A stretch of DNA of 64,000 nt, taken from positions 124,001-188,000 of the forward strand of contig NZ_FOUE01000005.1 in assembly GCF_900114775.1 (NCBI RefSeq). The letters are read 5' to 3'. Below are positions 19,493 to 27,653 of the stretch, one piece after another. The stretch is from Marinobacter zhejiangensis (GTDB lineage: Bacteria > Pseudomonadota > Gammaproteobacteria > Pseudomonadales > Oleiphilaceae). The translations under genes and the position numbers were made by a program. The notes under the pieces are model-generated. The model saw nothing but the letters and a program-made list of their open reading frames with translations. It was not told where the DNA came from and searched no databases. Position 1 is the first letter of the stretch. Each line of letters starts with the position of its first letter.

Positions 19493-19813
19493 ATGACAAC
19501 GTATTCGTATGGAGTGATCCTGGCCGGCGTCCTGCTCTCCCAACCAGGCCTCGGCGATGAGCGCCTGGATGAGGGGCGCAAGGTGTTCACCGAGGCGGCT
19601 CAGCCTTCCTGCACGGTGTGTCATACCCTGGCGGATGCCGGGTCGACGGGCATTATCGGGCCAAACCTCGACGAACTTGCTCCCGATGAAGAACGGGTGC
19701 GTCAGGCGGTAACAACCGGGGTAGGCATCATGCCCGCGTTTGCTGAAACGCTTTCCGAGGAGCAGATCTCAGCCGTGGCCCATTATGTCGCCACGGTGAC
19801 CGCAGGGCAGTAA
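19493..19813 (+). CDS. sorB: Small c-type cytochrome, SorB-like
   Basis: Periplasmic monohaem cytochrome c, likely electron acceptor of the upstream sulfite dehydrogenase. A signal peptide (to about residue 22) precedes CTVCH, and the distal Met is in IMPAFAETLSEEQ. The ATG at 19493 is preferred over the GTG at 19490 because the AAGGA ribosome site would be too close to the latter. The nine-base gap to the upstream gene indicates co-transcription. Length is 106 residues. Confidence 0.88.
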   Translation: MTTYSYGVILAGVLLSQPGLGDERLDEGRKVFTEAAQPSCTVCHTLADAGSTGIIGPNLDELAPDEERVRQAVTTGVGIMPAFAETLSEEQISAVAHYVATVTAGQ

Positions 19814-19845
19814 TGGGTAATGGATGGTGGGTGATGGTGCGCGCA

Positions 19846-19871
19846 TAAAAAAACCACCAGTCCCTGGTGGT
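19846..19871 (-). terminator. Terminator on the minus strand downstream of msrB
   Basis: The stem ACCACCAG / CTGGTGGT with loop GGA on the minus strand is followed by seven T. It is about 180 bases beyond the msrB stop. Read on the plus strand the hairpin also lies 32 bases after the cytochrome gene but lacks a T tract. The bases between 19872 and 20053 hold nothing I recognise. Confidence 0.75.
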
Positions 19872-20053
19872 CATTGGGCATCCAGCCTATAAGAAACTAG
19901 CCCCCAAAGGGACTGAGCACGACAACAACGCAGTCACGTTCAGGAGCCACTGAATAATGCCTGAGTCAACTCGTACGACCGGAATCGTTCAGGGCCTCTG
20001 TACCTTTAGACTAGTGGCCACCTGTGACAGTTGTATGACGACATCATGACTCA

Positions 20054-20482
20054 TCATTCGCCCCCTGGATGAAACTCCATGGCAATCGAGTTGAGGCAAT
20101 AGCGCTGCCCGGTGGGCGCAGGGCCATCGGGAAAAACATGGCCGAGATGGCTGTCGCAACGGGGGCAGCGGATTTCGGTGCGAACCATGCCGTGGGAGCT
20201 GTCCTCAAAATAGCGAATATGGTCCGGATCAAACGGCTGGAAGAAGCTCGGCCAGCCGGTGCCGGAATCAAACTTCGCTGAGGAGCTGAACAGCGGCAAC
20301 TCGCAGAGGCGACAGTGATAGACCCCGTCGGTCTTGTTGTCGAGCAACGTGCCGCAAAATGGCCGTTCGGTGCCATGGTCAAGCAGGACGTGGCGCTCTT
20401 CCGGTGTAAGGGTCACCGCACGATTGGCAACTTCTGCGTCGCTCAGTGGGGTGAGATCAAAACCTGCGGCTGACGTGGGCAT
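20054..20482 (-). CDS. msrB: Peptide-methionine (R)-S-oxide reductase
   Basis: Repairs the R epimer of methionine sulfoxide in oxidised proteins. It has 142 residues. Two zinc-binding pairs (CRLC near 58 and CPRC near 107), the GTGWPSFF motif and the catalytic Cys in [11 protein letters not shown] are all present. It lies 48 bases after msrA on the same strand, forming an oxidative-repair pair. Confidence 0.96.
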   Translation of the reverse strand: MPTSAAGFDLTPLSDAEVANRAVTLTPEERHVLLDHGTERPFCGTLLDNKTDGVYHCRLCELPLFSSSAKFDSGTGWPSFFQPFDPDHIRYFEDSSHGMVRTEIRCPRCDSHLGHVFPDGPAPTGQRYCLNSIAMEFHPGGE

Positions 20483-20530
20483 TCGTTGGGTTCTCCTTCC
20501 TCTTTCTCGTAACAGATAAGCGAGACGGCC

Positions 20531-21175
20531 TCAGGACCGGTCGTCCCGGTATTCGGGTTTCAGGCAATCACCAAAGGTCTGTCGCAGCTTTTCCACTTTC
20601 GGAGCCGCAACCGCCATGACATAAGGCTGATAGGGGTTCCGGGCAGCATAGTTCTGATGGTACGGCTCGGCCGGGTAGAATGCCTGTAAGGGTTCCAGGG
20701 TTGTCACAATCGGCTCGGGATAAACACCGGCCTGATTCAACTGTTCGATATAGGCATCAGCCACGGCTTTCTGGTCATCGTTGCTATAGAAAATCGCCGA
20801 GCGATACTGGGTACCCCGGTCATTGCCCTGGCGATTCAGCTGGGTGGGGTCGTGGGCGACTGAGAAAAACAGCTTCAGCAACTCGCCAAAGCCAACTCGT
20901 GTCGGATCATAACGGATGTCCACTGCCTCAGCATGGCCGGTAGCGCCCGAGCAAACCGCTTCATAATTCGCCGTGTCGGCTGCGCCACCGGTATACCCTG
21001 AGGCCACCTGAACCACACCGTCCACCGCCAGGAACACCGCCTCAACACACCAGAAGCAGCCACCAGCCAGCACGACCCGTTGCTCTCCTTCGCCCGGGTT
21101 TGCCAATGCCCGTTCCGGGTCAGGGAAACGGCTACGGGGAACACTCATCCCTGGAATGGAACAAGACCTGGTCAT
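20531..21175 (-). CDS. msrA: Peptide-methionine (S)-S-oxide reductase
   Basis: Repairs the S epimer of methionine sulfoxide. The active-site motif GGCFWCVEAVF is near residue 45, with GYTGG and the TQLNRQGNDRGTQYRS stretch of the family. The start at 21175 is chosen because AAAGGAG lies seven bases upstream; the frame extends 23 codons further without a ribosome site. Length is 214 residues, in the range of MsrA with a short N-terminal extension. Confidence 0.96.
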   Translation of the reverse strand: MTRSCSIPGMSVPRSRFPDPERALANPGEGEQRVVLAGGCFWCVEAVFLAVDGVVQVASGYTGGAADTANYEAVCSGATGHAEAVDIRYDPTRVGFGELLKLFFSVAHDPTQLNRQGNDRGTQYRSAIFYSNDDQKAVADAYIEQLNQAGVYPEPIVTTLEPLQAFYPAEPYHQNYAARNPYQPYVMAVAAPKVEKLRQTFGDCLKPEYRDDRS

Positions 21176-21355
21176 CACATCACTCCTTTTAAAATTCCCG
21201 GTCGTTGACCGCCTTCTCTTGCGCTGACCAGGGTACATCAACAAAGTTCCTGCCTGCCAAGTCCCGACATAACATGAACATTAGCCCAGATTGGTTGCAG
21301 CGATGAAATAGCCAACCATACTTAATGACAGGCCCATGATTCACCAGGACATCGG

Positions 21356-22330
21356 ATGACCGCCCGCGCCCCAAGCCCCGTACCCGCCAACGAACTGCTC
21401 GACTACCGCCTGAGCCTTCGCCTGGGCCCGGTCCACGCCCGCCAACGGCTGGGCCTGGAGCGGGAGTACGAATCCCGGGTGTTCGGCCAGGACCATTACT
21501 CCTTCCATCTCGAGAACTGGACCAGCGCGCCCCGGGTCATCCGCTTCTGCCTGCGTTTCTGTGGCCTGCTCAACCGGGCGCAGGACAACAGCCGCGATCT
21601 TCAGGTGGTCGAACATAGCTTTCATCTCCCGGACCTGCCAGAAGCCTTTGAAGGCTACCGAATCCTTCACCTCACCGACCTTCATGTGGATATGGATGCG
21701 CTGAACCTGAAGGCGGTGATCAACATTATCGGGGAGCTGGACTACGACCTCTGCGTGCTCACCGGAGATTACCGCAAGCTGACCTGGGGGCCCATCGACG
21801 CCGCCCTAAGCGGGATGGCCCAGTTGCGCGAGGCCATTGACGGCATGCCACTGGCGGTGCTGGGCAACCATGACAGCATCCGCATGTTGCCGCCGCTGGA
21901 AGATATGGGCTATCGGATGCTGCTGAATGAAAACGCCGAAATCTGTCGCGATGGCGCGTCTTTCTATGTTGCCGGGGTCGATGATGCCCACTTCTTCAAG
22001 GCCCACAATCTGCAGAAGGCCGGCGACGATATCCCCAACGGTGCCATCAGCCTGCTGCTCAGCCATACCCCGGAAATCTGGCGGGAAGCCGGGCACGCCG
22101 GCTACGACCTGTTCCTCTGCGGGCACACCCATGGCGGGCAGATCTGCCTGCCCGGAGGCATTCCCGTCACCCTGGACTCCAGTTGCCCTCGTTCCCTCGG
22201 CAGGGGCTACTGGCGCTACAATGGCATGCAGGGATACACCTCGCCGGGCTGCGGAACTTCCGTGCTGAACGCCCGCCTGAATTGTCCTCCTGAGATCGTT
22301 ATCCACACCCTGACCCGCGGCCCTCGCTAG
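21356..22330 (+). CDS. Metallophosphoesterase
   Basis: Calcineurin-like phosphoesterase of 324 residues. The dinuclear metal motifs are HLTDLHVD (about 104-111), LTGDYRK, LGNHDS and CGHTHGGQ. Unlike YkuE/UDP-diacylglucosamine hydrolase relatives, it has no N-terminal membrane helix; about 95 residues with no recognisable motif precede the catalytic domain. Substrate is unknown; family members act on nucleotides, phospholipids or proteins. It is convergent with the next gene. Confidence 0.88.
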   Translation: MTARAPSPVPANELLDYRLSLRLGPVHARQRLGLEREYESRVFGQDHYSFHLENWTSAPRVIRFCLRFCGLLNRAQDNSRDLQVVEHSFHLPDLPEAFEGYRILHLTDLHVDMDALNLKAVINIIGELDYDLCVLTGDYRKLTWGPIDAALSGMAQLREAIDGMPLAVLGNHDSIRMLPPLEDMGYRMLLNENAEICRDGASFYVAGVDDAHFFKAHNLQKAGDDIPNGAISLLLSHTPEIWREAGHAGYDLFLCGHTHGGQICLPGGIPVTLDSSCPRSLGRGYWRYNGMQGYTSPGCGTSVLNARLNCPPEIVIHTLTRGPR

Positions 22331-22344
22331 TCCATGCGCCTGGT

Positions 22345-22824
22345 CTAATGAGGGTGACGACGAATACCGAGCCGATACAGTAGTGGCGAAAACCCGATGT
22401 TCGCCGCCACAAACACCACAACCACCAGGAGCGCCAGCCCAAACGACAGCTTCAGCCAAATGACCGCCAATAACATTGGTAACAGCGCTTCCGGAATCTG
22501 ATCAAGACCGATGGCACGGCCACTGGGAGGAATTCCCCGCCGCCGTTTGATGAAACTGCTGAGCAGATCCCCCCCCAGTGCCAGTAGCCCAAACACCAGG
22601 CCAAACCAGAAACCCACGCCCACCAGAACCGAAAACAGCGCACAGCTGGCAACGCCGGAGGCAATCCCCCGCCAGGTTTTGCTGGCACCAAACAACGGGC
22701 GCCCATCACCCCAGAGCCGACCACCATCCACCGGTCCGGGCCAGAAGCCGGGAATCAGCTTGTGGGCGATGACCGGGGCGCCATTGGCCAGCACCAGCAT
22801 GATGAAAAGTATGAACGACAACAT
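22345..22824 (-). CDS. CDP-archaeol synthase-like integral membrane protein (DUF46)
   Basis: 159-residue membrane protein with four or five helices. It contains RPLFGASKTWRGI (about 42-54) and GDLLSSFIKRRRG, conserved segments of the CarS/DUF46 family whose archaeal members attach CMP to unsaturated archaetidic acid. Relatives occur in bacteria that make no archaeal lipids, so its activity here is unknown; a CDP-alcohol-lipid nucleotidyl transfer is only a guess. It lies 33 bases upstream of fumC on the same strand. Confidence 0.8.
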   Translation of the reverse strand: MLSFILFIMLVLANGAPVIAHKLIPGFWPGPVDGGRLWGDGRPLFGASKTWRGIASGVASCALFSVLVGVGFWFGLVFGLLALGGDLLSSFIKRRRGIPPSGRAIGLDQIPEALLPMLLAVIWLKLSFGLALLVVVVFVAANIGFSPLLYRLGIRRHPH

Positions 22825-22857
22825 CCTTGGGTCTCCGCTGCCCGAACCGGTGTCTGT

Positions 22858-24240
22858 TCAATCCCCGCCTACGCCGCCGCGGGTCAGTTTCAGAGGGTCC
22901 AGCAGTTGCACCAGCCGTTGTCGTGATAACCCAGACAGTTCCTCCGCCACATCAATGATCGGGCGGCCACTGTGGTACGCCTCCTTGGCGATAGCGGCGG
23001 CTTTTTCGTAACCGATTTCCGGATTCAGCGCGGTCACCAGAACCGGGTTCCGACCGACCGCCGCATCAAGGGTATCGGTGTTGACGATGAACCCTTTCAT
23101 CGCCTTATCGGCCAGCAACTGCGTGGCATTGGTCAGCAGTGAAATCATATCGAGCAGGTTGGCTCCTACCAGTGGCAGCATGACGTTGAGCTGAAAATTG
23201 CCCGACTGGCCCGCTACCGCAATGGCGGCATCCAGCCCCATTACCTGGGCGGCCACCATCGCCACGGACTCCGGCACCACAGGATTCACCTTGCCCGGCA
23301 TGATGCTGCTCCCCGGCTGCAGTGCGGGCAGGCTGATCTCTGCCAGGCCATGAATCGGCCCGCTGTTCATCCAGCGCAAATCGTTGGCGATTTTGGCCAG
23401 GATAATGGCCACACCGCGAAGCTGCGCCGACAGCTGTACCGGCGCATCAATCGCACTCTGCCCGACAAATTTGTGCTCCAGAGAACGGAACCGGTAGCCG
23501 GTCGCCTCCCGCAGAAAACGAATAAACTGGTCCGGGAATTCCTCCAGCACATTGATGCCGGTGCCAACCGCGGTGCCTCCCTGGGGCAGGGCCAGCAAGT
23601 CTTCAACGGCGTTGTCCAGGCGGGCTTCTGCCGCGAGCAGCTGTTCCCGCCAGGTGCGCAGCTCCTGGGCCAGGGTTACAGGCATGGCATCCATCAGGTG
23701 GGTGCGCCCGGTCTTGACCTGATCCGCAAGCCCGCTTTCCCGTTCATAGATCACACCACACAGGTGTGACAGTGCCGGTAACAGGCATCGCTGGAGCTGA
23801 ATCACCGAGCTGACGTGGATTGCAGAAGGGATGACGTCGTTGGAACTCTGGCTCATGTTGACGTGGTCATTGGGGTGCACCGGCAGCCCCGGGGAGGAGG
23901 CCAGGTGGGCAAGCACCTCATTGACGTTCATGTTGGTGCTGGTGCCGGATCCCGTCTGGTAACGGTCTACCGGGAACTGATCCAGGTGCTGCCCTTCCAG
24001 TACATCCTGACAGGCATCCAGAATGGCATCACGTACATCGACGTCCAGCAGACCGAGGCTGGTATTCGCCTCAGCCGCCGCCCGTTTGATTTCCACCACT
24101 GCGGTGATGAATGGCGCCGGCATGGCCAGACCGCTGACCGGAAAATTATCCACCGCGCGCTGGGTCTGAGCCCCCCACAAAGCGTCAACGGGTACCTGGA
24201 CGTCTCCCAGGCTATCGTGCTCGGTCCGGAAATCGGTCAT
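22858..24240 (-). CDS. fumC: Class II fumarate hydratase
   Basis: Iron-independent fumarase of the TCA cycle, a homotetramer. It has 460 residues. The family signature GSSIMPGKVNP lies near residue 317. Other landmarks are TGSGTSTNMNVNEV, SQSSNDVIPSAIHV and the TGRTHLMDAMPVTLAQE helix with the catalytic site. The frame continues to EELSGLSRQRLVQLLDP at the C terminus. The fumarase reading is more likely than aspartase because of GRTHLMDAMP. Confidence 0.95.
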   Translation of the reverse strand: MTDFRTEHDSLGDVQVPVDALWGAQTQRAVDNFPVSGLAMPAPFITAVVEIKRAAAEANTSLGLLDVDVRDAILDACQDVLEGQHLDQFPVDRYQTGSGTSTNMNVNEVLAHLASSPGLPVHPNDHVNMSQSSNDVIPSAIHVSSVIQLQRCLLPALSHLCGVIYERESGLADQVKTGRTHLMDAMPVTLAQELRTWREQLLAAEARLDNAVEDLLALPQGGTAVGTGINVLEEFPDQFIRFLREATGYRFRSLEHKFVGQSAIDAPVQLSAQLRGVAIILAKIANDLRWMNSGPIHGLAEISLPALQPGSSIMPGKVNPVVPESVAMVAAQVMGLDAAIAVAGQSGNFQLNVMLPLVGANLLDMISLLTNATQLLADKAMKGFIVNTDTLDAAVGRNPVLVTALNPEIGYEKAAAIAKEAYHSGRPIIDVAEELSGLSRQRLVQLLDPLKLTRGGVGGD

Positions 24241-24308
24241 ACCCTCTCCTTCTCGGTGTATCTGTCCCTGATACTGGGATTGCCAGGGCGGCTTACGGTT
24301 CCCGACAG

Positions 24309-24587
24309 TCAGCCATTTGATTTCAGGCGAATGTGGTCGCAGATCCCGGTGACCATCTCAAAGTTGAGGATCAGCGTATGGACGGCATTGGTGTAGGTAT
24401 CGTGAAGGTGAAATTTGAAGCGTTTCTGTTTCTCGCCCTGGAGAAAGGCGTCATATTCCTTGACCAGTTCCCGGACATCGCCGCCGGAATCCTGCGCCCA
24501 GGTGGCGTTGAACGGGCCGAGGACGGCACCTCCAGCCAGGCAGACAGTTACTTCATGGTTAGTCAGCGCATTTTCTGTACTGTGCAT
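24309..24587 (-). CDS. Small conserved-looking hypothetical protein
   Basis: 92-residue protein that I do not recognise. The start MHSTENALTNHEVTV at 24587 has a strong GGAGG site seven bases upstream, which argues that it is translated. It has no signal peptide or membrane helix; the middle is charged (DVRELVKEYDAFLQGEKQKRF) and the end is hydrophobic-helical. It lies between ercS and fumC on the same strand and could be co-transcribed with the alcohol-oxidation regulators. Confidence 0.6.
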   Translation of the reverse strand: MHSTENALTNHEVTVCLAGGAVLGPFNATWAQDSGGDVRELVKEYDAFLQGEKQKRFKFHLHDTYTNAVHTLILNFEMVTGICDHIRLKSNG

Positions 24588-24655
24588 TGCACACCCTCCA
24601 CACATTCGGTCCGCAGGAATGGGAAATTCCATGGTTTCCTAAGTGTAGGTCAGAA

Positions 24656-26416
24656 TTAGCGATTGGGGAGTGCAGCGACCATGCTGGTTAACAGTGCCCG
24701 CAGCCGGTTGGGTTTCACCGGTTTGTTCAGGATCGGCAGGTAGAGCGCCTGCAGAAGACGACGGGATTCATCACTGCGATCCGCAGTAATAATGGCCGCA
24801 GGAATATCCAGGTTGCAGTGCCGGCGTACCGCCAGAATCGCCTCACAGCCGGTGCGGTCATGGTCGAGGTGGAAGTCCGCGAGAATCGCATCGGGCACCT
24901 CCTCGCTCTCGCTGCACTGATCAATCGCTTCCTCGGCACTGGCCGCCACCAGGACCTGGCAGCCCCAACGTTCCAGCAGGGCCCCCATGCTCAGGAGAAT
25001 ATCCGGCTCATTGTCGATAACCAGAACCAGTGCGCCACTCAGGGCATCCACCATCACAGGCACCCCTGAGCTCTGTTTCTGCAGGCTTCGTGCGGAACTC
25101 TCGTGCTCAACCGGTACGGTCAGACGGAAGCGCGATCCTTTGCCGGGTTCCGATGCGACGCTAATGCTACAGCCAAGGACCCTGACCATCCGTTCGACAA
25201 TCGCCAGCCCCAGCCCGACCCCCTTGCGACCGCCGCCGCCCTTGGGCAACAACTGGTGGAACTCGGTGAAGATATCATCCAGTTTATCCTGGGCGATGCC
25301 CACGCCGGTATCCCAGACCTCAATGTCCACCAGGTTGCCGCGTTGACGCATGGCCAGCAGCACCCGCCCTTCCGAGGTGTAGCGAAAGGCGTTACTCAGC
25401 AGGTTTCGGAGGATCCGGATCATCATCCGTGGGTCGGTGCGGGCGATGGCCGGGCGAGGCCGTGCCCGAAACACCAGGCCAGCATTTCGAGCCACCGGTT
25501 CAAACTCTTCCGCCAGGGATTTCACCAGGTCTTCGAGGTCGGTATAGACCAGGTCAGGCTGCATGGCCTGCTGGTCCAGTTTTGATATATCCAGAAGGTC
25601 CGCCAGCAGATCTTCGGCGCCTTCCAATGCCCGGTGAATTCGCTCAACCAGGTGGCCCTCCCGCTCAGGCAACGGACTGTCCTGAAGCGTGGACACCAGC
25701 AATCGAGCCGCATTGAGGGGCTGGAGCAGGTCATGACTGGCCGCCGCCAGATATTTTTCCTTACTGAGATTGGCCTCTTTGGCCGCCTCCACCGCTACCA
25801 CCAGTTCCTGTTCAATCCGCTGGCGCTGTTCGATCTGGTAGCGGAGCCCAACGTTGGCGTTTTGCAGTGCCTCGGTCCGTTCATCGACCCGCCGTTCGAG
25901 GTCGGCATTGAGCTGTTCCAGTTTGCGCCGGGCCTGAATCCGGTCGGTGATATCCAGAACAAACGCCTCCACCACTTCGGCACCCAGGTCGGGACGACGC
26001 AACAGGGTAATGGCCACCTCTACCGGCTCACCATCTGAGCGCCGCAACCGGCTTTCACGGGCCATCACCTTGCCGAAGTCCAGCAATTCCTGACGCAGCC
26101 CATCAAACTCATCAATGGTGTAGAACAGTTGCTCCCTCAGCCGACGGACCGATTTCTTCAGTGCGTCAGCGCTGTCGTAGCCACAGATCACCGCCAACGC
26201 CGGGTTGATGGCGAGGAACCCGCCCTTGAGGTCGCCCTGGAAGATCCCGTGCAGGGCATGTTCGAACAGCCACTTGTAGCGGTTTTTCTCAACCTCAAGC
26301 TGCTCAATACGCTCCATTAACTCGGGGTAGTAGCTCTTGCGAACGGAGTGACTGCCCAACCCGAGCAGATCGCCTACGTCATAACGACCGGGCTCAGAAT
26401 CAAAGGGCTTCTTCAT
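24656..26416 (-). CDS. ercS: PAS hybrid sensor histidine kinase/response regulator (ErcS-like)
   Basis: Cytoplasmic hybrid kinase. A PAS domain (about 45-160) is followed by a coiled coil, then HisKA with AAASHDLLQPLNAARLL. The HATPase has LLSNAFRYTSEGRV and GVGLGLAIVERMV. A C-terminal receiver carries its Asp in AILADFHLDHDRTG. There is no HTH, so a partner regulator is needed. It directly follows ercA, as in the Pseudomonas aeruginosa ethanol-oxidation regulatory set, where ErcS modulates quinoprotein genes. The start is uncertain: ATG codons at 26416 and 26431 and a GTG at 26434 all overlap the end of ercA, none with a good ribosome site, suggesting coupled translation. Confidence 0.88.
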   Translation of the reverse strand: MKKPFDSEPGRYDVGDLLGLGSHSVRKSYYPELMERIEQLEVEKNRYKWLFEHALHGIFQGDLKGGFLAINPALAVICGYDSADALKKSVRRLREQLFYTIDEFDGLRQELLDFGKVMARESRLRRSDGEPVEVAITLLRRPDLGAEVVEAFVLDITDRIQARRKLEQLNADLERRVDERTEALQNANVGLRYQIEQRQRIEQELVVAVEAAKEANLSKEKYLAAASHDLLQPLNAARLLVSTLQDSPLPEREGHLVERIHRALEGAEDLLADLLDISKLDQQAMQPDLVYTDLEDLVKSLAEEFEPVARNAGLVFRARPRPAIARTDPRMMIRILRNLLSNAFRYTSEGRVLLAMRQRGNLVDIEVWDTGVGIAQDKLDDIFTEFHQLLPKGGGGRKGVGLGLAIVERMVRVLGCSISVASEPGKGSRFRLTVPVEHESSARSLQKQSSGVPVMVDALSGALVLVIDNEPDILLSMGALLERWGCQVLVAASAEEAIDQCSESEEVPDAILADFHLDHDRTGCEAILAVRRHCNLDIPAAIITADRSDESRRLLQALYLPILNKPVKPNRLRALLTSMVAALPNR

Positions 26417-27563
26417 AAACCACTTCGACATCACGCTGGCTGGACTTGCGAGGGTTGGTCAGGATGCAGGGGTCTTGCATGGCGTACCGTGACAGCTCCG
26501 GAATGTCCGAGCCATTGACGCCCAGCTCCGCCAGTTTGCTTTCCAAGCCCACGGCACGCTTGAGCAACACCACCCGCTCCATCAGCACCTTCTTAACCTC
26601 AGGGTCCTTCATGCCCCGGGTGTCCACCCCCAGCGCTTCGGCAATACGCCGGAACCGCTCGGGGGCCGATGGGAAGTTGTAGGCAATCACGTGCTCCAGC
26701 AGCAGGGAGTTGCACAGGCCATGGGGCAAGTCGAGATATCCTCCCAGGCTATGAGACATGGCATGGACGGCCCCGAGGATGGCGTTGGAAAACGCCAGTC
26801 CCGCCTGCATCGACGCCAGCATGATGTGCTCCCGCAACTGGGCATCTTCGGGGCTCTTGATCAGCGGTTCCAGGTAGTGACCGATCAGCCGGATGGCCTC
26901 CAGGGCGTGGCTATCGGTGAGCGGACCGCTGCCGGTGGACACATAGGCTTCAATGGCATGAACCAGGGCATCAACGCCGGTACAGGCGGTCAGGAAGCTG
27001 TCCATGGTCGCGGTCACTTCCGGGTCAATCAGCGAGACATCCGGTACCACGGCCTTGCTGATGATGGAAAACTTGAAACGCCGCTCGGGGTCGGAAATGA
27101 TGGCAAATTGGGAAACATCCGCCGAGGTGCCTGCGGTGGTTGGAATCAGAATCAGCGGCGGCGACGGCACCCGGATGGTGTCCACCCCTTCAAATTCGAG
27201 GATGTGGCGATTGTGGGCAATAACAATGCCGATGCCCTTCGCGCAATCCATGGGGCTGCCTCCACCCACTGCGACAATCACATCACACTGGCCAGCCCGG
27301 TAGAGCTCGGCGCCAACCATCACCTCTTCAGCCCGGGGGTTGGGTGAAACACCTGTGAACACCGTGCAGTTAACGCCACTTTCCCGCAGCAGGGCTTCAA
27401 TCTCACCCACCCAACCGGCTTCGGCGACACCTGGGTCAGACACCAGGAACACATGGCGAGCACCAAAGTTGCTGGCAAAGTTGGCAACCGCCTTGCGAGA
27501 GCCAGCCCCGAAAACAATCTCCGGTGACACAAACTTCCGCAATGAGGAAACATCGTGACTCAT
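26400..27563 (-). CDS. ercA: Iron-containing alcohol dehydrogenase (ErcA-like)
   Basis: Group III Fe-dependent alcohol dehydrogenase, 387 residues. The NAD-binding region has VGGGSPMDCAKGIG (about 100-113). The metal-binding helix region has HAMSHSLGGYLDLPHGLCNSLLL, containing two of the His ligands. In Pseudomonas, ErcA next to ErcS is thought to have a regulatory or sensing role in PQQ-dependent ethanol oxidation rather than bulk catalysis. It overlaps the ercS start by 17 bases and lies about 90 bases after the pqq operon end. Confidence 0.92.
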   Translation of the reverse strand: MSHDVSSLRKFVSPEIVFGAGSRKAVANFASNFGARHVFLVSDPGVAEAGWVGEIEALLRESGVNCTVFTGVSPNPRAEEVMVGAELYRAGQCDVIVAVGGGSPMDCAKGIGIVIAHNRHILEFEGVDTIRVPSPPLILIPTTAGTSADVSQFAIISDPERRFKFSIISKAVVPDVSLIDPEVTATMDSFLTACTGVDALVHAIEAYVSTGSGPLTDSHALEAIRLIGHYLEPLIKSPEDAQLREHIMLASMQAGLAFSNAILGAVHAMSHSLGGYLDLPHGLCNSLLLEHVIAYNFPSAPERFRRIAEALGVDTRGMKDPEVKKVLMERVVLLKRAVGLESKLAELGVNGSDIPELSRYAMQDPCILTNPRKSSQRDVEVVYEEAL

Positions 27564-27653
27564 GGGTGATCTCGCGCATTTTATTATTGTGATCGACAGA
27601 ACTGCGCTCCGTTCCCTGGAGAAGACAGAAAGGCCAAGTCTACCGCAACTTTG

